From Tipula vernalis (Eukaryota; Arthropoda; Insecta; Diptera; Tipulidae): a DNA stretch of 64,000 nucleotides. The position numbers and the translations under genes are program-made. Positions 1-14,245 of the stretch are shown one piece after another. The stretch lies in the NCBI GenBank assembly GCA_958295665.1, contig OY282560.1, positions 96,945,930 through 97,009,929 of the forward strand, given 5' to 3'. The notes under the pieces are model-generated. The model ran no database searches and was not told where the DNA came from. It was given only the letters and a program-made list of their open reading frames with translations. How positions within the stretch are numbered: the first letter of the stretch is position 1; each line of letters opens with the position of its first letter.

Positions 1-2600
1 TTTTTTTTCTACTATTATAGACTTTAAAAAGGTAATCAGGCAGTGTTGCATTTTGAAATTTTAGATTTAAAGTTACTTTTCTTTACTATTCCAAAAAATT
101 CGAAAAATTTTCAAATTCAAAAATCCAGGTTCACCTCAAAAGTTTGACACTAATTTTGGCTTGAAAATCAGAACTGTAAATAGACATTTATTTGCCCGAA
201 TTTTGTCAGTTTTTTGATCCGAAAAATTAAAAAATTAAAATTTAAACTTTAAAAATTAATTTCGACAGTAGAAATTGTATTAGAAATTTAAAAATTTTAT
301 TTTCTAATTCACACTTATTAGAAATTTTATCTAATTTAAGGTTTGCGTAAATTAAAATTTTTTATTTAAATCTTAACGTTTTTATTTCATAAAATTTAAA
401 AAGATTAAACTCTTGTAAAATTATATGTTAAAATTTTTAAATTTGCTTAAATTTATAAAAAACTTGAAATTTTTCATATTTTTAAAATTTTACGTTTGAT
501 TGTGCAATATTCATGCATTTTGAAACTGTAGAATTTCCGGTCGAAAAAAATTTTAATTTTTCAAGGCCAGAATCATAAAATTCGGTTTTTTAAAACTGTT
601 TCTTTTAATATTCTTGTAATTTTTAAATTTCTAGAAATTTTTAAATAGATTTTTGCAAAATAAAAAAATTCTATAATTTGTTAAAATTTTTAAAATTTTT
701 TAAAGTTATTGAAATTTTTAACGATTTTTAAATTTTTCTTTAAATTGTGGTGTTGTTAAAATTTGTATTTTTTTTTGTAATTTCTTGAATTAATTTCTAC
801 AAAATTTAAAATATTTTATTTATTTAAATTTTTAACATTTGTAATTTTTTTCTGAACTACTTTTCTGGTATTTTAGAAATTAAAGTTGTAAATTTGATAA
901 TCTGAACGAATCCAAGCATAAGATACAAATTTAAAATTTAATTAACAGAATTTTTTAAGATTTGGAAATATTATTTTGGTAATTCGAAAAATTTAAAAAT
1001 AATCAGAATTCAAACATCAAAGTTTAACTCAAAATATTATTAAAAATTTTGATTTTAGATTCTGAATTAGATATTAAGGTTCACACCAAACTGTGCAATC
1101 CTGAGTACAAAACGGTGTTTCCTGAAGTACCAGGATTATTTTGCGTAGGCAAATTAAATGAATTTTCCAGTTAAAACCGATTTTATTTTAAGACAAATTT
1201 AAAAAGTCGAATTAAAATTTTCCAAAATTGTACACAAAACGATAAAATTTAGCGACATAAAATTAAAAATAAATTCGATAGTGGAAATTGTATAGAATTT
1301 TAAATTTTTTTTTTTTTTTTTTTAATTTAAACTGAAAACTTTACAATTTAAGTGTTGCGTAATCTAAAATTTTTAATTAAATCTTAAAATTAGGCGAACT
1401 ACTTTTTGCTTAACGCAATTTTTTTTAATTTTGAAAAAATTATTAGTGTGCAATATTCAATATGCATTTTGAGACTGTAGAATTTCTTGTATTAAAAAAT
1501 GTGAATTTCTAAAACGTTTGTCACAAAAGTCTTAAAATTAAAAATTGTAAATTTCCGCAAAATTAAAGAATTTCCTAAAATTTTGTAAATCTACATAAAA
1601 TAAAATTTTTATAATTTTTAAAGATTTTGAAATTTTTAATTTAAACTATTTTTAAAATACTTGAAAATTGCATTTAATGTTTATTGCGGATTGTGAGTGT
1701 CTCTAAATTGTAAAGTTCTTGCAAAATTATCTTTACTGTATTCGCGATTAAAGGGGCGCAGTAGACGCCCTTCCAACTAGTAAAACGCGTCCAATATGGC
1801 CGGAACTCATTGAAATATTGTTCATTCTAAATATTATCTGTAATACAGGTGTTTCATAAGTTTTAAAAATTACCAAAATTGTGATGTACCGAGGTAATCA
1901 AAATGAAATGGGACGAGCCTGAATGGAAATACGAATTACGAAGAGGACTTATGTCTTTGAATGACGAGCGTGGAAAAACCATGTTTGGCTATGGGTTAAT
2001 CTACAATTTTTCGACTGCTGAATTCCGAGTTTCAAAAAAGTGAAATTAAATTCTGAAATTTTTAATTTCAAATTTAGAATTTTAAACCAAATATCATTTT
2101 GTATATTCGACTTCTAAAAACTTTTATTAGTGTAAAAGAAATTGAAAATTTAAAATTTTAATTTCTCGTACAAAATTCAAAACATTGAACAATTTAAATG
2201 TGTTGGTTCAAAATAGCATTTAAGCATCAAACTAATATACAAATTCAACACTATAAATCAATTCGTAATTTTCAACTGAAATATAGGCAATTTTATGATG
2301 CTTTGAAAAAAAAAATTTGAAATGTTCAAAGATTTCTAAATGTTTTAGTTTAAGCTATTATTAAAATACAATTAATTTTTTTCAAATTCTAAAATTCTAA
2401 ATATTTTCAAATTTTCCCTTAAATTGTGAAATGTTGATTTACTTCTTAAAATTTGTAATATAAGCGCTAAATTGAAAGTGTCGCAAGAGGCGCCACGATT
2501 GCAACTAGTAAAATGTTGTCTACATTAGCTTAAAATATTTAATTTAGAATTCAATCAAAATCTAACATTCTTTACAAAGGATTAAATTAAAATTAAATTC
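1..2600. repeat. Degenerate AT-rich repeat block A (about 1-kb unit, two copies)
   Basis: Landmarks recur in order about 0.95-1.01 kb apart. CGACAGTAGAAATTGTAT near 264 pairs with CGATAGTGGAAATTGTAT near 1275. TTTGCGTAAATTAAAATTTT near 343 pairs with a GTTGCGTAATCTAAAATTTT version near 1355. The TGTGCAATATTCA...GCATTTTGAAACTGTAGAATTTC word near 500 pairs with one near 1445. A shorter word, TCGCAAGAGGCGCCACG.TTGCAACTAGTAAAA (near 2480), resembles the segment near 1753-1788. The GAAACTGTAGAATTTC word also occurs in block B. No gene is visible apart from the small open frame at 1903. Confidence 0.55.
1903..2043 (+). other. Short open frame in a relatively GC-rich island (46 codons, unknown)
   Basis: An ATG-to-TGA frame begins MKWDEPEWKYELRRGL and ends near FSTAEFRVSKK. 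It stands out because 1740-2040 is far less AT-rich than its surroundings and its composition (many charged and aromatic residues) is protein-like. I do not recognise the product. There is no convincing acceptor or donor around it. It may be a transposon scrap, an unrecognised small gene or chance. Confidence 0.2.
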
Positions 2601-4900
2601 GGCTTCGAATTTGCCAAATTTACTAACATTGTAAGGTTATAAAATTACTTACTCATATTTCATCGTGTACATACCTATATCGCAATCAACAAAGTGATCT
2701 TCAAATTTCACAACATTTACTAATGTACATCCATCATAAACGAACCGCGCGTATCATTTGTCATAATATTTATCCTTCAATCATATACTCGTATACACAT
2801 AGAACAAAATAATTATGACATTACAATACTTATCCGGAAATAATTCAATATTAGATTACAAACCATATTCTTTTCATCTTATAGAATTATCTCATACTTA
2901 ATGTCATCAATCAATGTTTAGAAGAAGGAGAAAAAAAAATGTTTTTTTGAGTATGAATCATTTGTATGTGGCGTCGTCGTTCATGCACGCGGTAATCTAT
3001 TGTAGGTGGAAACGATTAGACAAATTATTACGTTTGGTAAACAAGTTACACACAAAGCTTCTTGAATCGTGGTGTATGACATTTAAAAATTCTTAAAATA
3101 AACTTAACCAGTTCTTATATTTAATGCTGCACTTTCCATTTTATTCGCAATGTATACAAAACATTTAATTGCAATTGCAATGTATTATGTATAAATGACG
3201 ACATTTTGTGAGAATATATGTAGGATTAATATCAGCGTGTGTTCATTATATATATATATGTGGTAAGGTTATCGTTCTTATCGTTAACCAATTATAAAAT
3301 GTTGTTTTTGTTTTTAATTCTTAAGCCACGAATTCACGATTTGTGTATTTTTAGTATATAGCCACCCGCACTACGTAACTTTACATGTACATATATACAA
3401 TATATATAATAGGCATGCATAAGGGTAATTAGATTTTTTATATCGATACTGAACGACGATGATTATGTGCACCGTCCTACAACTATAAACTTGACATCAC
3501 CGTGCGCGTTTTATCTATGCGATTTTTTTTTTTTTTTGTTTTATTTTTATAAATAACCGCGAATTGTAAATAATTGTAAATTATTATTAATATAATAATA
3601 AAATTAAATTCATAAATGGTAATTTTGTGTTTCATCCAAAATAAGGAGGAATATACTTAAGTAAATTTATTGTAAGTGATTTTTACCGACAAATTGAGAA
3701 AATCTTCTTTATAGAGATGCGGCGCACCGGCCAGTAATCATCTGTGTGCTTTTGCAATTTTTTTTATTTTTATTTTTTATTTTTTTTTACATAATCAGAT
3801 TATATTCCATATAATTATGTAAAAAAAAAAAAAAATGTCATCATGAAACTATTGTTAATCAGTTTTTGTCACGATTTTAATTTTACAAACACTATTTAAG
3901 GAATGTTTCCCAAAACTACTAGAAAACATTCAAAACCATTTTAGAGTTTCAACACTTCTTCAGCTGTGTGTGCGCGCAAAAATCTGCACACAATAATTGT
4001 GTAACATTATTTTTTATTTTTTGCTAAATGTTAAAAGTGAGTTACAACAAAGATTTTAAGAAATAGATTGCAATAATTTAAGAGATGTATAAATACACTT
4101 AAAATGGTGAATATATATAGGAGAAGACGCGATCAAGCATTGTTTAGGTATTATATGCAAATGTAATTTGTATATACATACCATGTTAATAGCACCACAA
4201 TTTGCCTGAGAATTATTTGCTATTCACCTATACGGAATACAAGCTAAATCCATTTTCAATTTGTAAGCAAAAAAAAAAAAAAAAAAAAAAATTATCGCGA
4301 GCTGAGTAGAAAATTAAAAAATGTTGCACAGTGTTTATGGTAATAAATTTTCGCGATCGATATACAAAACCGTATACATATATTCCAAAAAAATCTGTAC
4401 GTTTTTTAAAGTGTAAGGTCGTACCATAGATTTTTCATTAAGATTCATGGTATGTGCGAAAAATTTAATTCGATTTTCCTCTTGTTGTTGTAAGTATAAT
4501 TCAATTAAGCGCACTATGACCGCATACAAATCTCTTGTTGAGTTGTTGTTGCAATTTAGCTTTGCATATTATTTCAACAAGGTCAACAACTTTTTTTTTT
4601 TTTTTTAGTTAAATGTGTGACAATAATAAAAAGTAAAAAAAAAAAAAAATGATGCGAATTTTATATCCGGATCGATTTAAGTGAAAACTAAATATATTAA
4701 TTTCAAACCGTTTAACCGACACAGACATAAAACAATCACGTGCGCACGACGCTAAAGCTCAACATAACATTTTTAAATATTGATACAAATATATTTAGAA
4801 CCTTGTGATGTCAATTTTTCGTTAGCTAAATACAAAAATTTGAAAGTAAACTAAATTATTGATGATAAATTGAATTTAATAGAGAACACCTTGAATTTTA
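2600..4900. other. Non-repetitive AT-rich stretch, no gene recognised
   Basis: Ordinary-complexity intron- or intergenic-like DNA with several poly-A/poly-T runs, including a long A run near 4269-4290 and T/A runs near 3520-3535, 3818-3835, 4591-4606 and 4634-4649. An open frame of 60 codons at 2914-3096 has no recognisable motif and starts in a poly-purine run. Nothing else is supported. Confidence 0.5.
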
Positions 4901-7900
4901 AACTAAATGAATTTATTTCAATTCACACCTACAATATTCAATAGCATATACTCGCGTATACATAAAGTCTATATTATTGAATGTGAGCGCACATTTTGTG
5001 CATATGGTTTGCGGAAGAAATTTACATGCAATTAAAATTAATTAAAAAGGTTATGTTGATTTTTAAATTAAATTAATAAATTCTTAATTTCCTGATATTT
5101 AAAATTTATAATTTTTGAATCGTCTGGTAAGTCCATTTCATTTCTAAATAACCACTTTTTGGAGAAGGCCGGCAGGAATCCCTTGGTATTTTCATAATTG
5201 GATAGGTCAAGCATTTTAAAATAATTTTATTTTCATCACAATTTATATCGAAATGGCCTAGTACTGTTTGATCAAAACACACATCCTTTCATAGTTTTTG
5301 ATGAGCATGCCCAAATATTTTTTTCTTAATAATTCACTAAAAAATTCACTAACTTCGTTTTATTACTGTACTATAATACATTAGCCTAAAGAATTTTGGA
5401 TGTTGGTTAACTTTGCGATCAATTCATGACTGTTGGAGATTTTATTTAACATATGAGCTGTTCAGAAATATAAAATATTAAAGAAATTCTGAACAATATT
5501 CAGAATTTTGAAACTTAAAGAATGTTATAAGTAGAAAAACCAATCAAATTAATAGGCACTTTCAAGCATTTTAAAAATTTGTAGTATCCAATTTCCAAAT
5601 TTTACGAATTTCAATTTAATAAAATTTTTTAGGAATTTGTTGAATTTTAAAAAATTTAATTTTTTTATTCTATTAATTTTTAAATGTTTTTAAATATTTT
5701 TAAATGTTTTGGAAATTTCAAGAAAATTCTGATATTACAGAAAAACAAAATTTCCATTGATATTTTTTTTTAACCGAAGTCCTTTAGTTTCAAAATGTCC
5801 ATAAAATAGATAGTATCTGGCAATTCCGAAAATCTATTAAATCTTCAAGAAATTGAAAGATTACTTTTAAAAAAGAGTTATTTCTGTTAATGGAGCGTTC
5901 CAAATTTTAAGTAATCCTTGCATGTAAAAATTTCAAGAGTTTTAGATAATAAAAGAAATTTTAAAAAATTAAAGAATTTCCAGAATTATTTTATTTGATT
6001 AAAAATTTGAAATAGAATGAAGTTTAACGGGTTCCATTTCGAAACTGTAGTATTTCTTTTGTTTATTAAAAAGCTAAGAACCCGAATTGTTGAGAGTACC
6101 AAAATGAAGTTAAGGTATTAACAGTTTCAGAGTTTTACTAATATATTTAAAACTTCTATGAGTTTAAATAATTTTTTTCACTAAACGAAAATCGGAGCCC
6201 TTGTGCTGTGGACCACAAAAATAATCCAAATTTCTACACGGTCTTAACAATTATATCAGTTTTGGATTTAAGAGACTCAAGATTACTGAAATACTTTTTT
6301 CTAAAGGATTTTCAATGTTGAATAATTTTGCGATCAATAGCTGGTGACTATCTAGGATTTACTAAACCTCTTGCAGTTTGCGGAATATCATTATTTTACG
6401 TACTTGAGAAATGATTTTTATTAATTTTCACAAATGGCAGTGTTCAAAAAACTTTTACTCGTTTCTCAAAGAAAATTTGAAATTTTAAAAAATTAACAAA
6501 TTTCAAGATTTTCAAGATAAGATTTTAAACATTTTTAGAAATTTTGAAAAATTTCTTAATTACAACGTATGTATAGAGACTCTTTAATTTTAAAAAGACA
6601 TGAATTTAAAAAATTTCGAATTTTTAAAAATTTTAAAATAGCTTTATTACCGTATTACTGTAATACCTGAAAATTTTGAATTTTAAATATTTTATAAAAT
6701 TTTAAACTATTAATTTAGGTATGTATTTTATAAATATTTAAACTTTCTTGAGAAATTATTTTGGTTTTTCACAAAATTGTAAGATATTATAAAACAAAGA
6801 CTATAGAATTTTAACAATTTCTATTACAGAATTTTTACGATTCTATTTTAAATGTTTTATAAAATTTAAAACTGTTCTGACAAAATTCTTCTGGAATTTC
6901 AAGTATTATCAGATGTTAAAGACAAAATTTCCAAAAAATCTGAATTTTTTCAATTTTAAAGTTATTTTTCAAAGAATTTTAATAATATTCAGAATTATTG
7001 AAGGTTTTTTGAGAAAATACAACATTTTTAAATGTTCACAATAAAATAATTTAAGAATTTCATGAAATTCACAAAAATTTCAAACGATTCATTTCAACGA
7101 ATTTCTAAAAGATCTTCTTATGAGAATTTTAAGATTTTTTGTTCTGTTTAAACAAACAATTCTATAGTTCCAAAATGTCTCTGAAATATTTCATATTCTT
7201 GAAATTCACCATTTTGAAAATTCTGACAATTCTGAAAATTTTGTAAACCCCAAAAAATTGAAAGGGTTTTTTTTAACAAAAATTACTGTTATTCCGTGTA
7301 TTCAAAGGGCTTCAAATTTAAAGTAAGACAAGAAAATAAAATTTTAAAAAATTTAACAAATAATGGAATTTTTTATTTATGAATTTCAAGAATTTTAAAA
7401 ATTTTAGGGAAAAAAAATGAATGACGTTTAATAGGTTTTATTTTGAAACTAGAATTTTTGCTATTTGTCAAAATTCTAAGAGCTCACCTTATTAAGGTAT
7501 ACAAACAAAAATTTCAGAATTTACTATTTTAAAGCTTTGTAAATAATTTTAAAATTCCTGTGAACTTAAAAAAATTGTATGTGGAAAATATCGGATCTAT
7601 AGTACATTAATACAGTAAACAAGAATCGATACGCTTGTGATGTCGACTTCAATAATAATACAATTCCGTATACGATTAAACAAACGACTATATCAATTTT
7701 AATTTTAAGAGACTTAAGACTACTTAAAAAAAATATTTCTAAAGGATTTTGGAAGTTGGATCAATATGTGATCATCTAGGATTTTATTAAACCTCTTGCC
7801 GCTTTTCCAGTCTCATTATTGTCTCTACAATGAAAAATGATCAATTATTGTCCAAAAATATTTACAACATTTTTTGCTCGTTTCTCAAAAACAGCCGATA

Positions 7901-10900
7901 GTTGTTCTAACAAACTTAAACAAGTTTAATTTTAGTTATCATAAAAACAAATTTAAATTTTTTTTTTAAGAATATTCAGAATTTTAGGATTTGTTTATTT
8001 TAAAATTTCCTAAATTACAAAAAACATAAAATAAAACCATTTTTTAAGAATTTTAGGATAAGTTTAATTAAAATTAAAACACCAATCTTAATAAACTACG
8101 AGGAATTTTTAAAAATAAACTAGCAAAGGCATCCTATACTGGGTAAATGAAATTTTCAGAATTTAAAATCATTTTGAACAAACTCACAATATAAAATAAA
8201 TTCAAAGCCATTTTAATTTTAAAAATAGTTTCATTTAAAATTTTCAAATTTTTAAGAATTTTAATTAAAATTAATTTTTTTTTTTTAAGAATTTATAAAA
8301 AATTCTCAATTTTCAAAATGTCCATAATATGGATTGTATTTGGCAATTCCGAAAATTTATTAAAACTTTAATAAATTAAAAGATTGTTTTTAAAAAAGAA
8401 ATATTTCTGTTTACTGAGCGTTTCAAATTTTAAGTAAGCTAAGGATCTAAAACTTTCAAGAGCTTTAGAAAATCAAAGAAATTTTAAAAAATTAAAGAAT
8501 TTCCAGAATTGTTTCATTTGATTAAAAATTTGAAACCGAATGAAGTTTAACGGGTTTCATTTCGAGACTGTTGGATTTCTTATGTTTATCAAAAATCTAA
8601 GAACCCGAATTATTGAGGATACAAAAACAAAGTTAAGGCATTAACCGTTTCAGAGTTTTACTAATATTTTTTTAAAATTTCTATGAGTTTAAATAATTTT
8701 TAAATGCAAAATTTCGAGTCTACAATGAAATAATTTTATATTATGATCACTAAAGAAGAATAAAAAGTTTAGTTTGTTGAATTGAGCTAGTAAACGAAAA
8801 TCGGACGCTTATGCAGTGGACCACAATAATAATCCAAATTTTCAATAGTCCAGAGATTTTCAATGTTGTGACTGTCTGGGATTTATTAAACCTCTTGCAG
8901 CTTGCGCAATATGATTATTTTACCTATATGAGAAATTATTTCTATTAATTTACACAAATGGAGGTCGTTGCAGGGCCGAACTGTCCAAAAAACTTTTATT
9001 CGTGTCTCAAAGAAGCCGATAGGAATCAAATTTAATGAATACCCAGTAAATCAAAGTTTCACAAATTAACGAAATTCATAATTACAAAATTTTACAAATA
9101 ATTGAATTTAAAAAATTTCAAATTTTTAAGAATTTTAAATTAAATTTAATTCAAACTTTTTCAGAGTTATTGAATTTTAGAAATTTCAAGGTATTACAGA
9201 ATTATTTTTATTCTTTGAATTTTAAATGTGTCATAGAATTTGAAACTGTTAATTTTAGGTAAATATTTTAGAAATATTTAAACTTTCTGAAAATTATTTT
9301 TGATTTTCAAAAAATTTTAAAATATTAAAACACGAATTCCAAAAAATTTTAAATTTTTTAAATTTCAAAATATTTGTTCAAAGAATTTCTATAAAAATCC
9401 ATTTTTCCATTTCTATAAAATTCCATTTTAAATGTTTTGTAAAATTTAAAACTGTTTTGACAAAATGCTTTTGAAATTTCAAGTATTAAGTATAAAGATA
9501 TTAAAGCCAAATTTCAAAAAATTCTAAATTTTTTCAACTTTAAAGAAATTTTTCAAAGAATTTAAATAATATTCAGAATTATTTAGGGGTTTTGAAAAAT
9601 AAAAGCATTTTTAAATGTTCACAATAAAATAATTTAAGAATTTTATAAAATTCACAAAAATTTCAAACGATTCAAGAATTTTGTGAAGATCTTTTTAAGA
9701 GAATTTTAACATTTTTTCAAAAAATTCTATAGTTTCAAAATGTGTCTGAAATATTTTATATTCTTGAAATTGAACATTTTGAAAATTCTGACAATTGTGA
9801 AAATGCATTAATCCTCAAAAAATTGAAAGTTTATTTTTAAACAAAAATTACTGTTATTCCGTGTATACATAGGGTTTCAATTTTAAAGTAAGACAAGAAA
9901 ATAAAATTTTAAAAAATTTAACAACTAATAGAATTTTTTATTTAAGAATTTCAAGAATTTTAAAAATTTCAGGAAAAAAAATTGAATGACGTTTATTAGG
10001 TTTTATTTTGAAACTAGAATTTCTGCTATTTGTCAAAATTCTAAGAGCTCACTTTATTAAGGAATACAAACAAAAATTTCAGTATTTACTATTTTAAAGC
10101 TTTGCAAATATTTTTAAAATTTCTGTGAAGTTAAAAAAATTGGTACGCTTGTGCTGTGGACTTCAAAAATAATACAATATCGTATACGATTAATCAAACG
10201 ACTATATCAATTTTAGTTTTAAGAGACTTACTCGTAAGATTACTAAAAAAAATATTTGTAAAGGATTTTGGATGTTGGATCAATATGTGATTATTTAGGA
10301 TTTTATTAAACCTCCTGCCGCTTTTCCAATCTCATTATTGTCTCTACAATGAAAATTTTTCAATTATAATTTTCATAAACGGCTGTTCTTGCAACGCCGA
10401 ATTGTCCAAAAATGTTTACAATATTTTTTCCTCGTTTCTCAAAGAAAGCCGATAGTTGTTCTACAAAAACTTTAACAAATTTAATTTTAGTTATCACAAT
10501 CTTCATAAAAACAAATTTAAATTTTTTTTTTAAGAATAATCAGAATTTTAGGATTTGTTTATTTTAAAATTTCCTAAATTACAAAAAAAAATAAAATAAA
10601 ACAATTTTTCAAGAATCTTAAGAGTTTTAGGTTAAGTTTAATTAAAATTAATACACCAATCTTGAGAAATGTAACAATTTGAATTTTTTTAAATTTTCGC
10701 GATTTTTACTGTCCGAAAAAGTGCAAAACATTTTATGACCATTTCTCAGAAAAAGCGGATCGAGAATCTAGGGCATCCTATACTCGGTAAATCAAATTTT
10801 CAGAATTTAAAATCATTTTGAAGAAACTCACAATACAAAATATCATTCAAATTCATTTTAATTTTAAAATTTTTAAGAATTTTAATTAAAATTAATTTTT

Positions 10901-11267
10901 TTTTTAAGAATTTGTAAAATTTCAAAAAGTTCATTACAGAATTTTTATGATTTTATTAGTTTTAATGTTTTAAAATTTAAAACTGTCCAATTTAGGTAAA
11001 TTTTTTAGGATTTTTAAAAATTTCTAAAAATTCCAAGAATTTTAAGATATTAAAAGAATAATTTTTTTAAGGATCAAATCTTCAAAATAATTTTTTTAAG
11101 GATTTCAATAATATTGAGAATAATTCAAAACAAATGAATGCAGAGATTTCAAACGATTCAAGAGTTTTAAGAATCTTGAAAAGTTGTATAGTTCCAAAAT
11201 GATTTTAAAATATTTCATAATCGTAAAATTTAACATTTTGAAAATTCTGAAAATTTATTTAACCTCC
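4900..11267. repeat. Degenerate satellite block B, left part (about 1.1-1.4-kb units, about 2.5-kb higher-order repeat)
   Basis: Recognisable words recur in the same order. The AAAGGATTTTGGATGTTGG-like word lies near 5391, 6302, 7738, 8870 and 10258. The GCTTGTGCTGTGGAC-like word lies near 6200, 7635, 8805 and 10147. Alternate units are more alike: the CGTATACGATTAA...CAAACGACTATATC segment occurs at about 7665 and 10185, and the GGCATCCTATACT[CG]GGTAAAT segment at about 8130 and 10770. This indicates a two-unit higher-order repeat of about 2.5-2.6 kb. No coding frame of note. Confidence 0.65.
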
Positions 11268-11274
11268 AAATATT
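11268..11274. repeat. Target site duplication, left copy (AAATATT)
   Basis: AAATATT immediately precedes the LINE. The same heptamer follows the AAATAAAT tail at 14325-14331. Because the tail itself is AAAT-rich, 1-3 bases of the match are ambiguous. Confidence 0.5.
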
Positions 11275-11493
11275 TGGCCATAGTATTTGGCCACTACAGT
11301 GTACCATTAAACCGTTTATTAATGTAAGACGTCAAAAGAAATTTCCTGCCACAGCAACATTGCAGTAATGAACTAATTAATAGTGATTATTCGTCGGTCA
11401 TTCAACAAGGTCATCGTAATTGTAAAAGTTATGTACTTTATTCTAGTTTTTATAATTTTTTTAAATTGATTTTTAATATTTGTTGTATTTTAG

Positions 11494-12765
11494 GTTTTCA
11501 CACTTCAGTCTCTATCGGCATTTATACACAATACCCCTGACAAAAACTTGAGAGATGGTGATGGTTCATGTTTAAAGATTGGATTTCTTAATGCTCGCAG
11601 TCTTTTTTGCCATATAGATCAAATTCGAATTTTTATTAGCTTTAATAACATTGATCTTTTTTGCGTGACGGAATCCTGGCTTACGTGTATGATCAATGAT
11701 CAATCTGTTGCCATAAATGGCTATAATATTCTACGATACGACAGAACACACAAAAATGGTGGTGGCGTCTGTATATACTACAGGTACATATGGTAAAACT
11801 GAAGTTATAAAAGAAGAAATGAAACTTCCTTCCATGACAATTCTAATAGTAGTTTATTACAATCCCCCACCTGCTATAAAAACTGACCTGGATGATTTCC
11901 AGAAAATACTATCTTCTTTCGTATTACGATATAGTCGTTTCGTAATAAGTGGTGTCTTCAATTTAAATATCCTTGACAGGTCGCATATATTCCATGATCT
12001 ATTAAAATCCAATAACCTTTTCTCAGTTTATTTTTCGCCAACTCGTGGCCCATCGTGGCTAGATCAGTTTATTGTTTCTAATCCGGAACAGGTCAGAATA
12101 TTGGAGTTCAATCAATACACTATGCCCCATATATCCGATCATGACTTTCTACTCATCTCCTATAAAGTGAAGTCTAAACGGGTCAAAATTCGGATCAAGC
12201 TTATTTACGACTATAGTAACATAAATAATGCAGCAATTTCTTCTTGCCTTTTGGGCGCTGATTGGGATCGGATGTATTCGAGCGATAACATTAATTCTAT
12301 GTTTCACTTATTTTATGAGTGCTTATACTCTATATTCATGACAACTGTGTCCCGGTAAAACGAGTACTGGATGGCCAATCTGCAGCTTCTTGGTTTAATT
12401 TTGAAATTGCTCATAGAATGTTACTTCAGGATCAGGCCTTTTCTAAATTTCAGAAAACTTCCGATATAAAGTACCGCAAAATATATCAGAACGAACGAAA
12501 TTGTGTTACTGATTTGATTAGAGCCGCTAAACAAAATTATTATTTTCGTAACCATAAGCTAACTATGGCAAGAATTTGGGGAAATATTAATACGATTGGC
12601 ATAGGGAAAAGTAGATCTGATGTTTTAATTGACATGGACCCTGCTGTAGTAAATTCTTATTTTTGCAACATACCTAACAATTCGGTTGTTTTTCCTTTTC
12701 CAGATTGTAATGCTACAAGTGGTTTCACTTCTAATTTGTTTTCAGTTAGCTGTGTAATGGAATAA
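11494..12765 (+). pseudogene. LINE ORF2 N-terminal part: endonuclease domain, frameshifted
   Basis: The frame opens after a TAG at 11491. It shows KIGFLNARSL (domain start), a catalytic-type ESWL, and NGGGVCIYYR, then breaks near 11790. The next frame (to 12358) continues with VVYYNPPP, a degraded GDFN site reading GVFNLN, DQFIVSNP, and ISDHDFLLISYKV, which is the SDH-type end of exonuclease-endonuclease-phosphatase endonucleases. A second break near 12340 leads to a third frame (to 12765), the linker between endonuclease and reverse transcriptase, ending at a TAA. In life it would nick target DNA to prime reverse transcription. The first in-frame codon normally read as start here is not an ATG, consistent with a truncated or decayed N terminus. 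Confidence 0.8.
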
Positions 12766-12820
12766 GATATTTTGAAAAGTATTTGCAGCATAAAATCTAA
12801 CGCAGCTGGTCCATGATGCA

Positions 12821-14245
12821 ATGAATCTATTTTTTTTAAAGAAGATATTACCTTTTGTTATCTCATCGTTAACGTACTTAATAAATAATTGTATCATGCG
12901 GTCTGAATTTCCTGATATATGGAAAACCAATTTAGTGATTCCGGTTAATAAGAAACAAAATAATGCCTCACTGGATAATCTTAGACCAATCAGTATGGTA
13001 TCGGTATTATCTAAAGTTTTCGAGATTCTAATTCGTGATCAAATTAACGACCATATAAAAAAATATAAATATTTAACACAGTTTCAATCGGGTTTCCGTA
13101 ACAATCATAGTACAAGCACCGTTATTCTTATCGATGATATTGCATATCATCTTGATCAAAGCAATTCTTCTCTAGTATTGCTCGATTTTTCCAAAGCTTT
13201 TGACTGTTTAAATCATAAGCAAAAGTTGATGCTTTATTTTAACTTTGATAAAACTGCGCTTAAGCTTATGTATAATTATTTATCGGATAGATATCAAAAA
13301 GTCTTAATAAAAGATCAGTTGTCTGATCCACAACGTATTCCTTCTGGTGTCTTTCAGGGAACTATCCTTGGGATGTTATTATTCTCCCTATTTATCAATG
13401 ATCTACCGCAGGTCTTGAAATATTCGAAATATCATTTGTATGCAGATGATTGTCAAATTTACCTCGGGGGCGTTAAGGATAATATATCTGAAACCTTTTA
13501 TAAAATTAATAATGATGTATCCAACATATTAGATTGGTCTATATCTAATGGAGTCTCATTGAATATTTCAAAGACGCAAGCAATCTTCATTTCTTCGCGT
13601 GATTTTTTAGTTATCCCAGATATATACATTGATAATAAAATAATCCCCTTTCAAAATCGCGTTAATAATTTAAAAACTTTTATTAACAATAGATTCACGT
13701 GGGATTCCCAGATTATCAAGGTTTGTAGTAAAATCAACTCTACATTATATGGATTGAAGCTCCATAAGAACATTTGTCGTAAAACCGTCAGGATTTTGCT
13801 TGCTAAAACGTTGGTAATCCCCCATGTATTGTATTGTGAATTTCTTTACATTAGTTGCGATTGTAACTCAAGGGAAATTTTACAAGTAACTTTGAACAAC
13901 ATAGCCAGATACGTCAATGGATTGAGGAAATGTAATCATATCTCTGCTAAGTTTAGAGAATTATTTGGTTGCATAATGACTCATTTTTTTTATTATAGAT
14001 CATTATTGCTCCTCTATAAAATTATCAATAATCAAGTTCCTGTTTATTTATACAACAAAATAAAAATTAGTTCAGCTCGAAATAGCAATATAATACTGCC
14101 AGTTAACCGTTCTAATGTTTACAACAACTCGCCACTATTTACTATGTTTACAAGTTGGAATCAGGTTCCGGTGGAGATTAGAAGTGTTAAAACTTTTGCT
14201 AGATTTAAAGTTTTATTATTTGATTTTGTTAAGAATGAATTGTAA
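12821..14245 (+). pseudogene. LINE ORF2 C-terminal part: reverse transcriptase
   Basis: This is the longest open frame in the window (474 codons). Motifs in order: LRPISMVSVLSKVFE (about residue 55), QSGFRNNHST, LLDFSKAFDCLNH with the first catalytic Asp (about residue 120), PSGVFQGTILG, and YADDCQIY with the catalytic Asp pair (about residue 210). After that come the thumb, a C-terminal tail with YYRSLLLLYKIINNQVP and a terminal SWNQVPVEIRS block typical of CR1/L2/Jockey-type ORF2 ends. Its true N terminus is joined to the upstream frame through a slipped T run near 12830. The long uninterrupted frame suggests fairly recent death compared with the satellite around it. Confidence 0.88.

Noticed and set aside
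2914..3096. Open frame of 60 codons, plus strand
   Set aside because: Begins in a purine run, no known motif, no splice context.
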